The translations under genes were made by a program, and so were the position numbers. Positions 8,209 to 17,355 of a stretch of 34,275 nucleotides of DNA are shown piece by piece. The DNA comes from Acidimicrobiia bacterium (GTDB lineage: Bacteria; Actinomycetota; Acidimicrobiia; Spongiisociales; UBA5794), in the NCBI GenBank assembly GCA_029939995.1, contig JAOZRW010000023.1, positions 1 to 34,275 of the forward strand, given 5' to 3'. Below the pieces are notes generated by a model. It saw nothing but the letters and a program-made list of their open reading frames with translations. It was not told where the DNA came from and made no database searches. How positions within the stretch are numbered: the stretch's first letter is position 1; every line of letters begins with the position of its first letter.

Positions 8209-10403
8209 GTCTCGACCGCCGGTGTCGTGAGTTTGCGGCGCCGGTAGGCGTAGGCCGCCAGTCCGGCGAGCGCCAGGATCGTGATCGTCATACCAAGATT
8301 CTCGGCACCGGTGTTCCCGAACTCAAGGACGACGTTCTCGCTCGTCGGCACGACGACCATGAGCGACGGTGCCGCGCGATACGGGCCGTCCGCCCCTTCG
8401 ACCCGCCAGTTCGGGAAGTAGGAGACCTTCACGAGATGCGGTACGCCGACCGCGGTGGTGGCGAACGAGATCCGGTGATCTTCGGCGACGACGTCGGTGA
8501 CCGCCCCGGCGGTCGCATACGGGACCTCGGGGTACAACCGCGCTCCGACCGTCTCTACTCGTCTCCACGTCTCGGGTCCGTCCTCGACCATCCACTTGTC
8601 GAGATTGTCCACGTCGTCGTACCACTCGAGCGAAGGATCGAGGAAGTCTCCACCGCCGTCCCACACGACGGGTTCGTACGCGGCGACGTCGATGAGATCC
8701 GAATCGGGGAGAGCGAACACGGTCCACGGCGGAGCCACACCCACGGTGACGAGACCGGCGAGTCGTGCCTCCTCCGCCCCCTTCTCCGTGAAGCTGACGT
8801 AGTAGTCGACGTTGTACACGGCGAGATGCTTGATGCCGCGATCCATGTTGAGACCGCGATAGTCCAGTCCGCGTACCGGATTGGAGGGTCGTTCGCTGAC
8901 CTCCGAGGCGTTGAGGAAGTGGAACGGCGTCGTCAGCGACGATTCGAAGAACAACCCTTCCATCGACGGGTGTCCCTCGCTCCAGTAGGGGAACAGCATC
9001 AGCGCCATCGGGGTCCCGTACTTGTTCATGTCCGAGTTCGCTTCCCACATGATGCGTCCGGGGGGGAGCGTGTCGACGGTCTCCATGAGGGCCCGGTACT
9101 CGCCGTAATCGGCTTTGCCCTCGTACCCCTCGAAGTTCCACTTGACCCACCCGGGGACGTCGTGGATCGAGAGCACGGTGGCGACGACCACGATGGCGCC
9201 GGCGCCGAGCGTCGTGGCGATCAGGACCGTGCGGCGTAACGGCACCCGCCTCGAGATCTCCATCGCAGCGAGGCCGAGTGCGATCCCGGCGAAGAGATAC
9301 ATCCCGAAGTACCAGTACGGCAGCAGCCGGGCGTTGTAGAGGACCGTGACGCCCAGCTTCGGAAGCAGGAAGTACCCGATGAGGGGAAGGAGCGTCAGCC
9401 ACACCAGAACCGACACGTCGTCGCGCCGGAGCATCGTCCAGATCAGTCCGACGACCCCGAGAACCAGCACGGGGATGAACTCGCCGGGGAACGGGGAACC
9501 GGGATTCGCGTCGCCGATGATGTTCGTGACCGGCGCCCATCCCATGTCGGTCGTCATCCCCTGGAGCACCCGTATCGCGAGCGGGAGCGCCCAGAACGCG
9601 CTGAGCGCGAACCCGACGAGCCATGAGGACACCACGGTGCGGGGCCCGTTCCTGCGGAACAGCAGAACGGCGGACACGACGACGACGATCATCGTCGTCA
9701 CGATGTGCGTCATCGCGGTCAGTGCGAGGATGATCCCGGCCCACGGCGTGAACCGCCTGCCGAGGCGAGTGTCGCGAACGACGAGTCCCAGGTACACGAG
9801 CGAGAGCGCGAACGACCACGAGAACGAGTACTCCCCCGCCAGCGTCGACTTGATGTTGGCGCCGAAGATCGAGAAGCTCTCCATGAACACGAACATCGAT
9901 CCGGTGAGCGCTCCGAGCGCCGCGACGGGACGGGACAAGGCGAGGAGCCGGAGGAACGCGTAGGAGGCCGCCGGGAGGGCCACCAGGCCCAGGATGGTCG
10001 TCAGTTTGAACGCGACGCCGTACGGGATGAAGAGATCGACGATCACGGTGAACAGCGCCGGAATCGGGAAGTAGAAGTACAACGCCGGGAAGCCCGCGTA
10101 CCACGCATCCGACCATCCGAACAACCGGCCGGAGGGGAGGAGCTCCTCCCGGAGGATCTGCGGGAGCAGTACGTGGGCGCCCATGTCCCCGCCGGTCGGT
10201 GTGTTGGCGACCAGGATCTGGGGGAACCGGATGAGCGATCCGGATCCGATGACGCCCAGGACCCCGGACATCACCAGGATGATGAGCACCGTTGGAACCC
10301 CGATGAGGGTCAGGATGACCCAGGGCGGCACACCGCGAGGCTCCGCGGCCTCGTGCGGATCCTGCGGACGCTCATCAGCGGCGGGCACGGTCGGAGCGGT
10401 CAC
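8205..10403 (-). CDS. Large polytopic membrane protein, GT-C / PTPS_related-like (putative lipid-linked sugar glycosyltransferase)
   Basis: GGDMGAHVLLPQILREELLPSGRLFGWSDAWYAGFPALYFYFPIPALF followed by multiple TM segments and a C-terminal periplasmic domain. GTG start. 4-nt overlap with the gtrA-like gene. Confidence 0.75.
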   Translation of the reverse strand: MTAPTVPAADERPQDPHEAAEPRGVPPWVILTLIGVPTVLIILVMSGVLGVIGSGSLIRFPQILVANTPTGGDMGAHVLLPQILREELLPSGRLFGWSDAWYAGFPALYFYFPIPALFTVIVDLFIPYGVAFKLTTILGLVALPAASYAFLRLLALSRPVAALGALTGSMFVFMESFSIFGANIKSTLAGEYSFSWSFALSLVYLGLVVRDTRLGRRFTPWAGIILALTAMTHIVTTMIVVVVSAVLLFRRNGPRTVVSSWLVGFALSAFWALPLAIRVLQGMTTDMGWAPVTNIIGDANPGSPFPGEFIPVLVLGVVGLIWTMLRRDDVSVLVWLTLLPLIGYFLLPKLGVTVLYNARLLPYWYFGMYLFAGIALGLAAMEISRRVPLRRTVLIATTLGAGAIVVVATVLSIHDVPGWVKWNFEGYEGKADYGEYRALMETVDTLPPGRIMWEANSDMNKYGTPMALMLFPYWSEGHPSMEGLFFESSLTTPFHFLNASEVSERPSNPVRGLDYRGLNMDRGIKHLAVYNVDYYVSFTEKGAEEARLAGLVTVGVAPPWTVFALPDSDLIDVAAYEPVVWDGGGDFLDPSLEWYDDVDNLDKWMVEDGPETWRRVETVGARLYPEVPYATAGAVTDVVAEDHRISFATTAVGVPHLVKVSYFPNWRVEGADGPYRAAPSLMVVVPTSENVVLEFGNTGAENLGMTITILALAGLAAYAYRRRKLTTPAVET

Positions 10404-10410
10404 GTTCGAG

Positions 10411-10416
10411 AGGCTA
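10411..10416 (-). promoter_or_regulatory. -10 box TAGCCT, 7 nt before GTG of the GT-C-like gene (leaderless candidate)
   Basis: Minus strand TAGCCT-CTCGAAC-GTG. Confidence 0.5.
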
Positions 10417-10643
10417 GCGGTGCGTCGCGGAAAGGGAGGCTGGGCGTCTCCGAGGCATCGTCGTCATCCGGCAAGGACGCACAACGAAGGCGCGGTCGGG
10501 ACTGCGTCGAGGCGGAGGACGCCGCCGGTGGCGTCGAGGGCCGGAGCGACACGGCGCCCATTTCTGCGACGGACCACTCGGAGGACCGGAGCGAATACCG
10601 GTCACGTTCGAGTCCCGCGGACTCTCCGGAACCCGGATCGCGT

Positions 10644-10844
10644 CTACGGCTCGCGGCGTGCGACCTCGACGAGTGCGTCGAGATCGAGATGTTCGCCGTC
10701 GCGGTCCCACCACTTCGACTCACACCTGTGGCACGAGCAGAAGATGACCTCCGAGCCGTCTGGAAGCGTGAGCTCGATCTGGATCACCGACTCCTGGCCG
10801 CAGGTGCTGCAACGGAGTCCCTGGTTCGATGTCTGCCTTCCCAT
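10644..10844 (-). CDS. Small zinc-ribbon protein
   Basis: MGRQTSNQGLRCSTCGQESVIQIELTLPDGSEVIFCSCHRCESKWWDRDGEHLDLDALVEVARREP. CxxC...CxCHxC. Start chosen 7 nt after a TACGAT box. Confidence 0.75.
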   Translation of the reverse strand: MGRQTSNQGLRCSTCGQESVIQIELTLPDGSEVIFCSCHRCESKWWDRDGEHLDLDALVEVARREP

Positions 10845-10851
10845 GGCGGAC

Positions 10852-10857
10852 ATCGTA
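10852..10857 (-). promoter_or_regulatory. -10 box TACGAT, 7 nt before zinc-ribbon ATG (leaderless candidate)
   Basis: Minus strand TACGAT-GTCCGCC-ATG. Confidence 0.6.
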
Positions 10858-10860
10858 GCG

Positions 10861-11148
10861 TCACGTCTGCCCCAGCGCCTCAGGAACGTCTTCGAGCTTC
10901 CCGAGGTACCGGGACCGGCGCTTCCCGTCCTCGGTCCAGTACGCGTACCAGTACGGCCCGTGCGGGCACCGCGTGCAGTTCTCCTTGCCACACCGGACCA
11001 TCTGCTTGCGCAGCTTCACCTCGGGCCCCGAACCGGGCAGTTCCACGCCGCGACCTTCGAGGCGCGCTTTGGCCAGGATGTAGAGCCGGCGCAGTTCGTG
11101 TTCGTCCATCTCCCTCACGGCTTCGAGGACGTCGCGGTCGATCGACAT
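10861..11148 (-). CDS. Small conserved protein, DUF6788-like
   Basis: VRCGKENCTRCPHGPYWYAYWTEDGKRRSRYLGK motif. Good SD GGGGAGGAGATCC-ATG. Confidence 0.75.
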   Translation of the reverse strand: MSIDRDVLEAVREMDEHELRRLYILAKARLEGRGVELPGSGPEVKLRKQMVRCGKENCTRCPHGPYWYAYWTEDGKRRSRYLGKLEDVPEALGQT

Positions 11149-11160
11149 GGATCTCCTCCC

Positions 11161-11376
11161 CTACGCCGGGTCCTGTGCGAACAACGTCGGCTGCGATCGA
11201 CGGTCGTGGAGGATCCATCCCTGCGGCGGCGTCACCCGGTCGGCGTGCTTCGTACAGAGGGGATACCGGGTTCCGGGATCCGCCGCGCCCCCGCGATCGA
11301 CGAGCCAGGCCTCGCGCAGGTCGTAGGCGTAGGTGAGGCAGGAGGTCGAGATCGATGAGCAGCGTACGCAGTTCAT
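11161..11376 (-). CDS. DUF3499-like small protein
   Basis: MNCVRCSSISTSCLTYAYDLREAWLVDR...YPLCTKHADRVTPPQGWILHDRR matches the Cx2C...LTY.Y....LC..HA.R.t.P.GW pattern of actinobacterial DUF3499. Confidence 0.75.
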   Translation of the reverse strand: MNCVRCSSISTSCLTYAYDLREAWLVDRGGAADPGTRYPLCTKHADRVTPPQGWILHDRRSQPTLFAQDPA

Positions 11377-11428
11377 GGCCGCGCGAAGTTAGGGGTCGCG
11401 TGCGCCGGGTCCAAGGATTTCACATGGC

Positions 11429-12913
11429 TCATCCGATGCCGACACCGCCGATGAACGCCACACCCTGAGGACCGGCGATGGTCACCGCGACGGAGATCGG
11501 CACCTCCGACTCGACGAGCATGGCCGAGTTCCCCGTCTCGGAGATGGGCGCGATCGGCACCTCCGCGAACGTGCCGGCCGGAACGATGATCTCCCTGACC
11601 TTCCTGGCCGATACCCCGATCGGCGTGATTGACACGGTGGCGTCATCGGCGGACGGGTTCAGGATCCAGATGGAGGTGTCCGCGGCCGGCACGACGCCGA
11701 GTCCGGGAACGAGCCAGCGTTGGAGCGCGTCGGCGTTGCCGGGCATGGCGGCCATGCCGTCGTAGGTCGTCGGTTCGTCCGCCTCTCCATCGGCCGTCGT
11801 ATCCCCCGTCGTGTCGGATCCTTCATCCTGACCGACCGTCGTGTCGGTCGTATCGCCTTCGCCGACGACTCCCTCGTCCTCCGCAGGGACGGCTTCTGCC
11901 CGGGGGAACGTTCCTTCGGGCGCCGCTTGAACGACGGCGCCGATGGGTGCGTTCGAACGGACCCGCACGGCGAACGGCGGCTCGGCGAGGTCGGCCAGGT
12001 GGATCCGGAGGGGTTCGATGGGAGAGACGATCCGTCCGTCGGCGTCGAGGATCGGGCCGTCCTCCGTGAAGAGGTCGATCGCGATGGTCGCCCCGACGCT
12101 CCCCGTGTTGGAGATCACGAGCGTCGGGTCGAGTCCGGGGAGGCTCGTGACGGGGAAGTCCCACGTCGTCGATTGACCGATCCCGGGCCACGATGCCTCG
12201 TCCGTTCCGTTGTTCAGCACGAAGCTCGGGATGACGATGCCGCTCTCCGATTGGATCGTCAGGGTGATGACGTCGAGGAAGGGGATGACCCGCGAGAGAT
12301 CCTCGGTGACCCAGGAGCGTCCCGGAACGTCGAAGCTCTCGAAACCGGCGAGCGGGGATCGGCCGAACTCGGTGATCGCCTCGATCCCGACCTTGGCCGA
12401 CTCGGAGAACGGGTTGAAGAGCTGGAGTTCGAGGGTGAAGCCCTCGGCCGTGATGCCCCCGACGAGTTGCCACTCCTTCGGCACGGAGACCACGCAGCGA
12501 TCTCCGGTGAGGATGTGCTCCGACCACGTCGCCGACGTGACCACGGCGGGACCGTCGTCGAACTCGACGATGCCGGGAGACACACCGCGGCGCGCGATCT
12601 CTCCGGTGTCGATGGCTCTCGCACCGGGGCCTCCGAGGCGCACCTCGCCGACGTCCGGTTCTTCAGCCGGATTCGGATTCGGGAGCGTGACCGTTGCGTT
12701 GACGTTCAGCATCGAAGCGACCGCGAACGTCGAGTCTCGCAGGGCACCGGCGGCGACCCATGAGCAGTACCACGCGCTCGGATCGCCGGTGGCGGCCCCT
12801 GCCTCGGGTGGGAGGGATCCGAAGTCGGGCGGCCGCTCGTCGACCGGGTCGGTCTGCGCGAGCGCGAGCGCTCCGACGACGGCCACGACGATGATGGCGA
12901 GGACTCGCCTCAT
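11429..12913 (-). CDS. DUF5719-like secreted/surface protein
   Basis: MRRVLAIIVVAVVGALALAQTDP signal; WYCSWVAAGALRDSTFAVASMLNVNATVTLPNPNP; Asp/Glu/Thr-rich linker; C-terminal repeat domain. 4-nt overlap with upstream GT. Confidence 0.65.
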   Translation of the reverse strand: MRRVLAIIVVAVVGALALAQTDPVDERPPDFGSLPPEAGAATGDPSAWYCSWVAAGALRDSTFAVASMLNVNATVTLPNPNPAEEPDVGEVRLGGPGARAIDTGEIARRGVSPGIVEFDDGPAVVTSATWSEHILTGDRCVVSVPKEWQLVGGITAEGFTLELQLFNPFSESAKVGIEAITEFGRSPLAGFESFDVPGRSWVTEDLSRVIPFLDVITLTIQSESGIVIPSFVLNNGTDEASWPGIGQSTTWDFPVTSLPGLDPTLVISNTGSVGATIAIDLFTEDGPILDADGRIVSPIEPLRIHLADLAEPPFAVRVRSNAPIGAVVQAAPEGTFPRAEAVPAEDEGVVGEGDTTDTTVGQDEGSDTTGDTTADGEADEPTTYDGMAAMPGNADALQRWLVPGLGVVPAADTSIWILNPSADDATVSITPIGVSARKVREIIVPAGTFAEVPIAPISETGNSAMLVESEVPISVAVTIAGPQGVAFIGGVGIG

Positions 12914-15714
12914 CCGAATCTCCTTCCGGCCCAGGAAAGCGTTCCAAGGGCCACGAGCCACACGAAGGCGGCTATGGCCTCGGTGCGGCGTGACTCGATC
13001 GGGTCGAATCCGGCCCATCCGGCGGCGGCGGTGACGCCGCTCGCCCAGTCGATCTGGCGCCACTCCCCCGGACCCCAGCGGTCGTTCGCGTTCTCACGCA
13101 CCTCGAGAACCTCGTCGAACTCTTTCGCTCCCTCGTACCCCGTCCCCGCACGGGTCCATTCCGTTCCCGCCGTGCTGAGCGCGCGGACCGCATGCTCCGC
13201 TTCGTTCTCGAACGTGCTGTGTCCGAGTCCGCCGCCGAGCGGCACGAGATCGAGCTGGCCGTCGAATGCGGCCACCCATGCCCGAGCGTACGAGTCCATC
13301 TCGTCCTCGGGGATGATGACGATCCACCGGACTCCGAACGATGCCAGCAGCTCGCCCGCCCGGGTGGTCTCACCGGCGATGATCGTCGACAGGGCATCGG
13401 CGAAGGCTTCGTCGCCGATCCGCTCCTCGGCGAGATACGTCTCCCACGACTCGGGCATCGGAGCGGACACCAACCGGTAGGCGGCACCGTCGATGATCCG
13501 GTCGTTGCCCGGCAGATCTCCGGGACCGCCGACCACGAGGATACGCGAAGCAGCCGGATCCCCCGGTCTCGCCGCCGAGAAGACGAACGCGTCGCGGAAC
13601 TCGTCGCCGGGATAGCCCGCCCTGCCCCCGACGAGGGTCACTGCGGCCGTGGCAACGATGAACACGGAGGCGGCGACGGAGACTCCCGCCACGAGACGCC
13701 GCCACCCGCCGATCTCACCCGATCGCGTGATCGATTCGAATGAAGATCCGACGACGAGCGCGAGGCCGAGCGACATCGCCGCGAGTCCGACCGCCTCGAC
13801 CTCCCTCCCGGATCCGAAACTCGCGGATCGAGCGGCGAACGCACCGATCACGGCGAGGATCGCACCCCAGCCTCCGACGAGGGCGAGACTCCGGGGGGCG
13901 GCGACCACCACCGTCAAGGCGGCGACGGCCGCGACCGTCCCGGTAACGACGGGAACGGTCCAGAAGGCATCTCCGTCGGTGACGAACTTGCCGAGATCTG
14001 CCGTGTCGATCCAGGGAACCAGCATCGGAACGGCGAAGACCGCCCCGATCAGGGAGACGACGAACGCTCGCCAGGCCCCGCCGTCCGTGAGGTTGAACAG
14101 CGCCCAGATGAGCAGAGCAGCCGCCGGGACGACCAGGGTCAGCGGCGCGAGTACACCGGCGATCCCCGTGAGGGTGGCCACGGCGGCGAGCCGCCCGACC
14201 CGGGCGAAGACGGATGATGGGAATGGAGCAACGGCGAAGCGGAGAACCCACGGGATGATGCCGATCGCGAACGTCACGCCGACGGCCGTCTCGCCGGCCA
14301 CGGCTTGTGCCGCGGGGCCGGCCACGTAGACGACTCCCGCCAGGGTTCCCCCGACCGCTCCGATCCCCCACGTGCGAAGCAACCGGACCGTTCCCCAGAC
14401 TCCGAGTCCCCATGAACCGGCCGTCAGCACGTACTCGGCGAGGCGCCTGTTGTCGAAGAGCACCGTCTGGATCGCCCCGGCGAAACCGATGATCGGCCGC
14501 AGGGGCTCGATCGATCCCAGGCCCGCCGGGTTCCACCCGCCTGCGTACGCGGAGATCGCAGCCGGACCCGACTCGCTGAACGGGAGGCTGAAGCCGACTG
14601 CAGGAAGACCGACCGCCCAGATCGACCGGGTCGCGATGAGGATGAAGAGGATGGACACGGCTCCCACGATGAACGCGGGGCGGCGCATCTCTTCGCCGAT
14701 GGCGTCGACGGAGAGCCGATCCTCACCGGGAAGCCTCTCCCGGATGCGATCCGACAGCTCACCGATGACGGCCTTCAACGCGACCGATCCGCTCACCTGA
14801 TATCGGAAGAGCTCGGAGTCCCCGACGACCCTTCCCTTCCTCGCCGCCCGGCGCTCGGCGAGCGTGTTCGGAAGCTTCACCAGGTTCCACAGCCAGGCGC
14901 GGATCCAGTGGAAGAAGCGCCACCGGCCCATGAAGAGCGAGAGGAACGACTGGACGAAACCGGAGAGGAACGCCATCGGCAGCGCCCAGAGGAGCGTCAG
15001 CGGTCCGTATACCTTGATCATGGAACGGATCCGTGCGGCGCGATCCGTCCAGCGATCGGACCCGCCGCCGGAATCGGGTGCGAGGACTTCGGAAGACGGT
15101 GCCACGACGACGCGGCCACCTCGGAGTCGCGCTCGTTGGCAGAAGTCGATCGAGGCGGCCAGCGGCGGCATCGAGACGTCCGGGCCGCCGAGCCCCCGCG
15201 CCAGGTCCTTGCGTACGAGGACGGATTGACCGCCGACCGCCGCCACGTCGCGAACGACGTCGTACTGGCCCTGATCACGCTCGTCCGCGTCGAATCCCGT
15301 GTACGGCGTCTCGAAGACGTCGGTGGCGAGACCGGACGAGAGGAGATGATCCGGGTTCGCGATGTCGAGCACCTTCGAGCCCACGACCGAGGCGTCGAGT
15401 CGCTCTGCCGACGCCACGAGCCAGCCGAGCGCATCCGGCCGCGGCTCGGCTCCCTCGGTCACGATCCACAGGAGGGTCGCATCATCCGCCTTGCTCACGG
15501 CGGCGCTCATCGACGGCATCCACTCGACGTCCTGGCCGGTCGCGGCGTGACGGGCCTCGGTGTCGCCGCCTACGACGCTGATCCGTGCTACTCCGTACAC
15601 TTGACGGCGAATCGCCTCGACGGTGGCCGGAATGCCGGCGCCGTGCCGCGCGAAGACGACGGCCGAAACGGAAGTAGGGGTCGAACCCTCCGGAGATTGC
15701 ATGAACGACGCCAT
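12910..15714 (-). CDS. Family 2 glycosyltransferase fused to large polytopic membrane region
   Basis: N-terminal GT2-like domain (VSAVVFARHGAGIPATVEAIRRQVYGVARISVVGGDTEA...LLWIVTEGAEPRPDALGWLV) followed by many TM segments. Start may be 15714 or 15702. Confidence 0.75.
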   Translation of the reverse strand: MASFMQSPEGSTPTSVSAVVFARHGAGIPATVEAIRRQVYGVARISVVGGDTEARHAATGQDVEWMPSMSAAVSKADDATLLWIVTEGAEPRPDALGWLVASAERLDASVVGSKVLDIANPDHLLSSGLATDVFETPYTGFDADERDQGQYDVVRDVAAVGGQSVLVRKDLARGLGGPDVSMPPLAASIDFCQRARLRGGRVVVAPSSEVLAPDSGGGSDRWTDRAARIRSMIKVYGPLTLLWALPMAFLSGFVQSFLSLFMGRWRFFHWIRAWLWNLVKLPNTLAERRAARKGRVVGDSELFRYQVSGSVALKAVIGELSDRIRERLPGEDRLSVDAIGEEMRRPAFIVGAVSILFILIATRSIWAVGLPAVGFSLPFSESGPAAISAYAGGWNPAGLGSIEPLRPIIGFAGAIQTVLFDNRRLAEYVLTAGSWGLGVWGTVRLLRTWGIGAVGGTLAGVVYVAGPAAQAVAGETAVGVTFAIGIIPWVLRFAVAPFPSSVFARVGRLAAVATLTGIAGVLAPLTLVVPAAALLIWALFNLTDGGAWRAFVVSLIGAVFAVPMLVPWIDTADLGKFVTDGDAFWTVPVVTGTVAAVAALTVVVAAPRSLALVGGWGAILAVIGAFAARSASFGSGREVEAVGLAAMSLGLALVVGSSFESITRSGEIGGWRRLVAGVSVAASVFIVATAAVTLVGGRAGYPGDEFRDAFVFSAARPGDPAASRILVVGGPGDLPGNDRIIDGAAYRLVSAPMPESWETYLAEERIGDEAFADALSTIIAGETTRAGELLASFGVRWIVIIPEDEMDSYARAWVAAFDGQLDLVPLGGGLGHSTFENEAEHAVRALSTAGTEWTRAGTGYEGAKEFDEVLEVRENANDRWGPGEWRQIDWASGVTAAAGWAGFDPIESRRTEAIAAFVWLVALGTLSWAGRRFG

Positions 15715-16663
15715 TCAAGGACCGAACTCGTCATATTCCAACCCTTTCGCCGTCCTGCTCGCCGGTGGCGTCGGAGGAGCACGGGCAGCGCGTGCCCTTT
15801 CGACCGCGTTCCACGACGACGAGATGCTCGTGATCGGAAACGTCGGTGACGACGATCGGATCTACGGTGTTCACGTCTCCGCCGACCTCGACACGATCAT
15901 GTACACACTTGCCGGGATCGAGGGTCCCCACGGGTGGGGCATCGCCGGCGACTCGTTCACGGTGATGGATCACCTCGCCGGTCTCGGCGTCCCGACCACG
16001 TTCCGGCTCGGAGATCGCGACCTTGCCACGTGTCTCGTCCGGACCCGCGAGATCGACTCCGGGGGAACGCTTTCGGGTGCGACCGAGACGATCCGCTCGG
16101 CTCTGCACGTGCCGACCCGGATCCTCCCCGCATCCGACGACGAGGTGAGAACGCGGATCAAGACCCGACGGGGTGAGTGGCTGGCGTTCCAGGAGTACTT
16201 CGTCGAACGCGGCCACGCCGACGACGTCTCGGAGATCGTCTACGCAGGCGCCGATCGGGCCGAGCCCGCACCCGGCGTCGCCGAAGCGATCGAAGCCGCA
16301 GGGATCGTCGTCATCGCCCCATCGAATCCGCCCCTCTCGATCCATCCGATCCTCGCAGTCCCCGGGATCCGCCGTGCGCTCGAAACGAAGGACCGCGTGG
16401 TCGCCATCAGCCCGCTCTTCGGAGGCAAGGCGTTGAAGGGCCCGGCCGATCGGGTCATGGCGTCGATGGGCCTCCCCCCGGGCAATGCGGGTGTGCTCGC
16501 CGCCTACGACGGCCTCATCACCGATCTCGTCGTCGACGTCACCGACGCATCCGACGTCGACACCCTGTCCGGCCCGGTACGGATCCATGCAACCGGCACG
16601 CTCCTCCGCTCCCCGGAGCAGGCCCGGCTCTTCGGAAGATGGTTCCGGGAAACGTTCCGATGA
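15701..16663 (+). CDS. cofD: 2-phospho-L-lactate transferase (F420 biosynthesis)
   Basis: AVLLAGGVGGARAARALSTAF...NVGDDDRIYGVHVSADLDTIMYTLAG...GWGIAGDSFTVMDHLAGLG...IVVIAPSNPPLSIHPILAVPGIRRAL. Confidence 0.94.
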   Translation: MNDAIQGPNSSYSNPFAVLLAGGVGGARAARALSTAFHDDEMLVIGNVGDDDRIYGVHVSADLDTIMYTLAGIEGPHGWGIAGDSFTVMDHLAGLGVPTTFRLGDRDLATCLVRTREIDSGGTLSGATETIRSALHVPTRILPASDDEVRTRIKTRRGEWLAFQEYFVERGHADDVSEIVYAGADRAEPAPGVAEAIEAAGIVVIAPSNPPLSIHPILAVPGIRRALETKDRVVAISPLFGGKALKGPADRVMASMGLPPGNAGVLAAYDGLITDLVVDVTDASDVDTLSGPVRIHATGTLLRSPEQARLFGRWFRETFR

Positions 16664-17355
16664 CGCTCCAGATCATCCCCGTCGCCGGCATCCCGGAGGT
16701 CGAATCGGGGGACGACCTGGCGTCGATGATCCTCTCCGGATTCTCCTCTTCCAACGTGACGCTCGAAGATCACGACGTCGTCGTCGTGACGCACAAGGTC
16801 GTTTCGAAAGCCGAGGGCCGGATCGAACGGGTCGCCGATGACCGCGCCTACCGGGCCCTGGCCGAGAGGGAAGCGCGAGCGGTCCTCCGGCGTCGCGGGG
16901 ATCTCGTCATCACCCAGACCCGCCACGGGTTCATCTGTGCGAACGCGGGGGTCGATCGTTCGAACGTCGAGGATGGCTGGGCCGTCCTCCTTCCGGTCGA
17001 TCCTGATCGGAGCGCACACCGGATCCGCGTGCGTCTCGAACGTGCCTCCGGCGTCTCGCTCGCGGTCGTCGTGACCGACACGTTCGGCCGCCCGTGGCGT
17101 CGGGGACTGGTCGACGTGGCCATCGGGGTTTCGGGCCTTCCCGCGATCCTGGATCTGAAGGGGGAGACGGACGCCGGCGGCCGGGTCATGAACGTCACGG
17201 AGATCGCCGTCGTCGACGAGATCGCCGCCGCGGCGGATCTCGTGATGGGGAAATCCGACGGGATCCCCGTTGCCGTCGTCCGCGGACTCGATCTGGCCGG
17301 TGACGGTAGAGCCACGGACCTGGTCCGACCTCCCGATGAGGACATGTTCCGGTAG
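16660..17355 (+). CDS. cofE: Coenzyme F420:L-glutamate ligase (single-domain CofE, no nitroreductase fusion)
   Basis: MTLQIIPVAGIPEVESGDDLASMIL...DVVVVTHKVVSKAEGRI...VVVTDTFGRPWRRGLVDVAIGVSGLPAILDLKGETD. ATGA overlap with cofD. Confidence 0.93.
   Translation: MTLQIIPVAGIPEVESGDDLASMILSGFSSSNVTLEDHDVVVVTHKVVSKAEGRIERVADDRAYRALAEREARAVLRRRGDLVITQTRHGFICANAGVDRSNVEDGWAVLLPVDPDRSAHRIRVRLERASGVSLAVVVTDTFGRPWRRGLVDVAIGVSGLPAILDLKGETDAGGRVMNVTEIAVVDEIAAAADLVMGKSDGIPVAVVRGLDLAGDGRATDLVRPPDEDMFR

Noticed and set aside
10601-10618. tRNA T-loop-like string gtcacgttcgagtcccgc in the 10404-10643 gap
   Set aside because: Flanking bases do not form a T-stem, and no acceptor, D or anticodon arms can be built around it. 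It is likely a chance match.
9705-11336. Long + strand ORF (543 aa) antisense to the GT-C-like and small-protein genes
   Set aside because: Low-complexity Arg/Glu/Asp-rich shadow translation. It spans several well-supported minus-strand genes.
15674-15692. tRNA-like ggggtcgaaccctcc near the cofD start
   Set aside because: Only a 4-bp stem with a 3-nt loop. It lies inside the GT coding sequence with no cloverleaf context.
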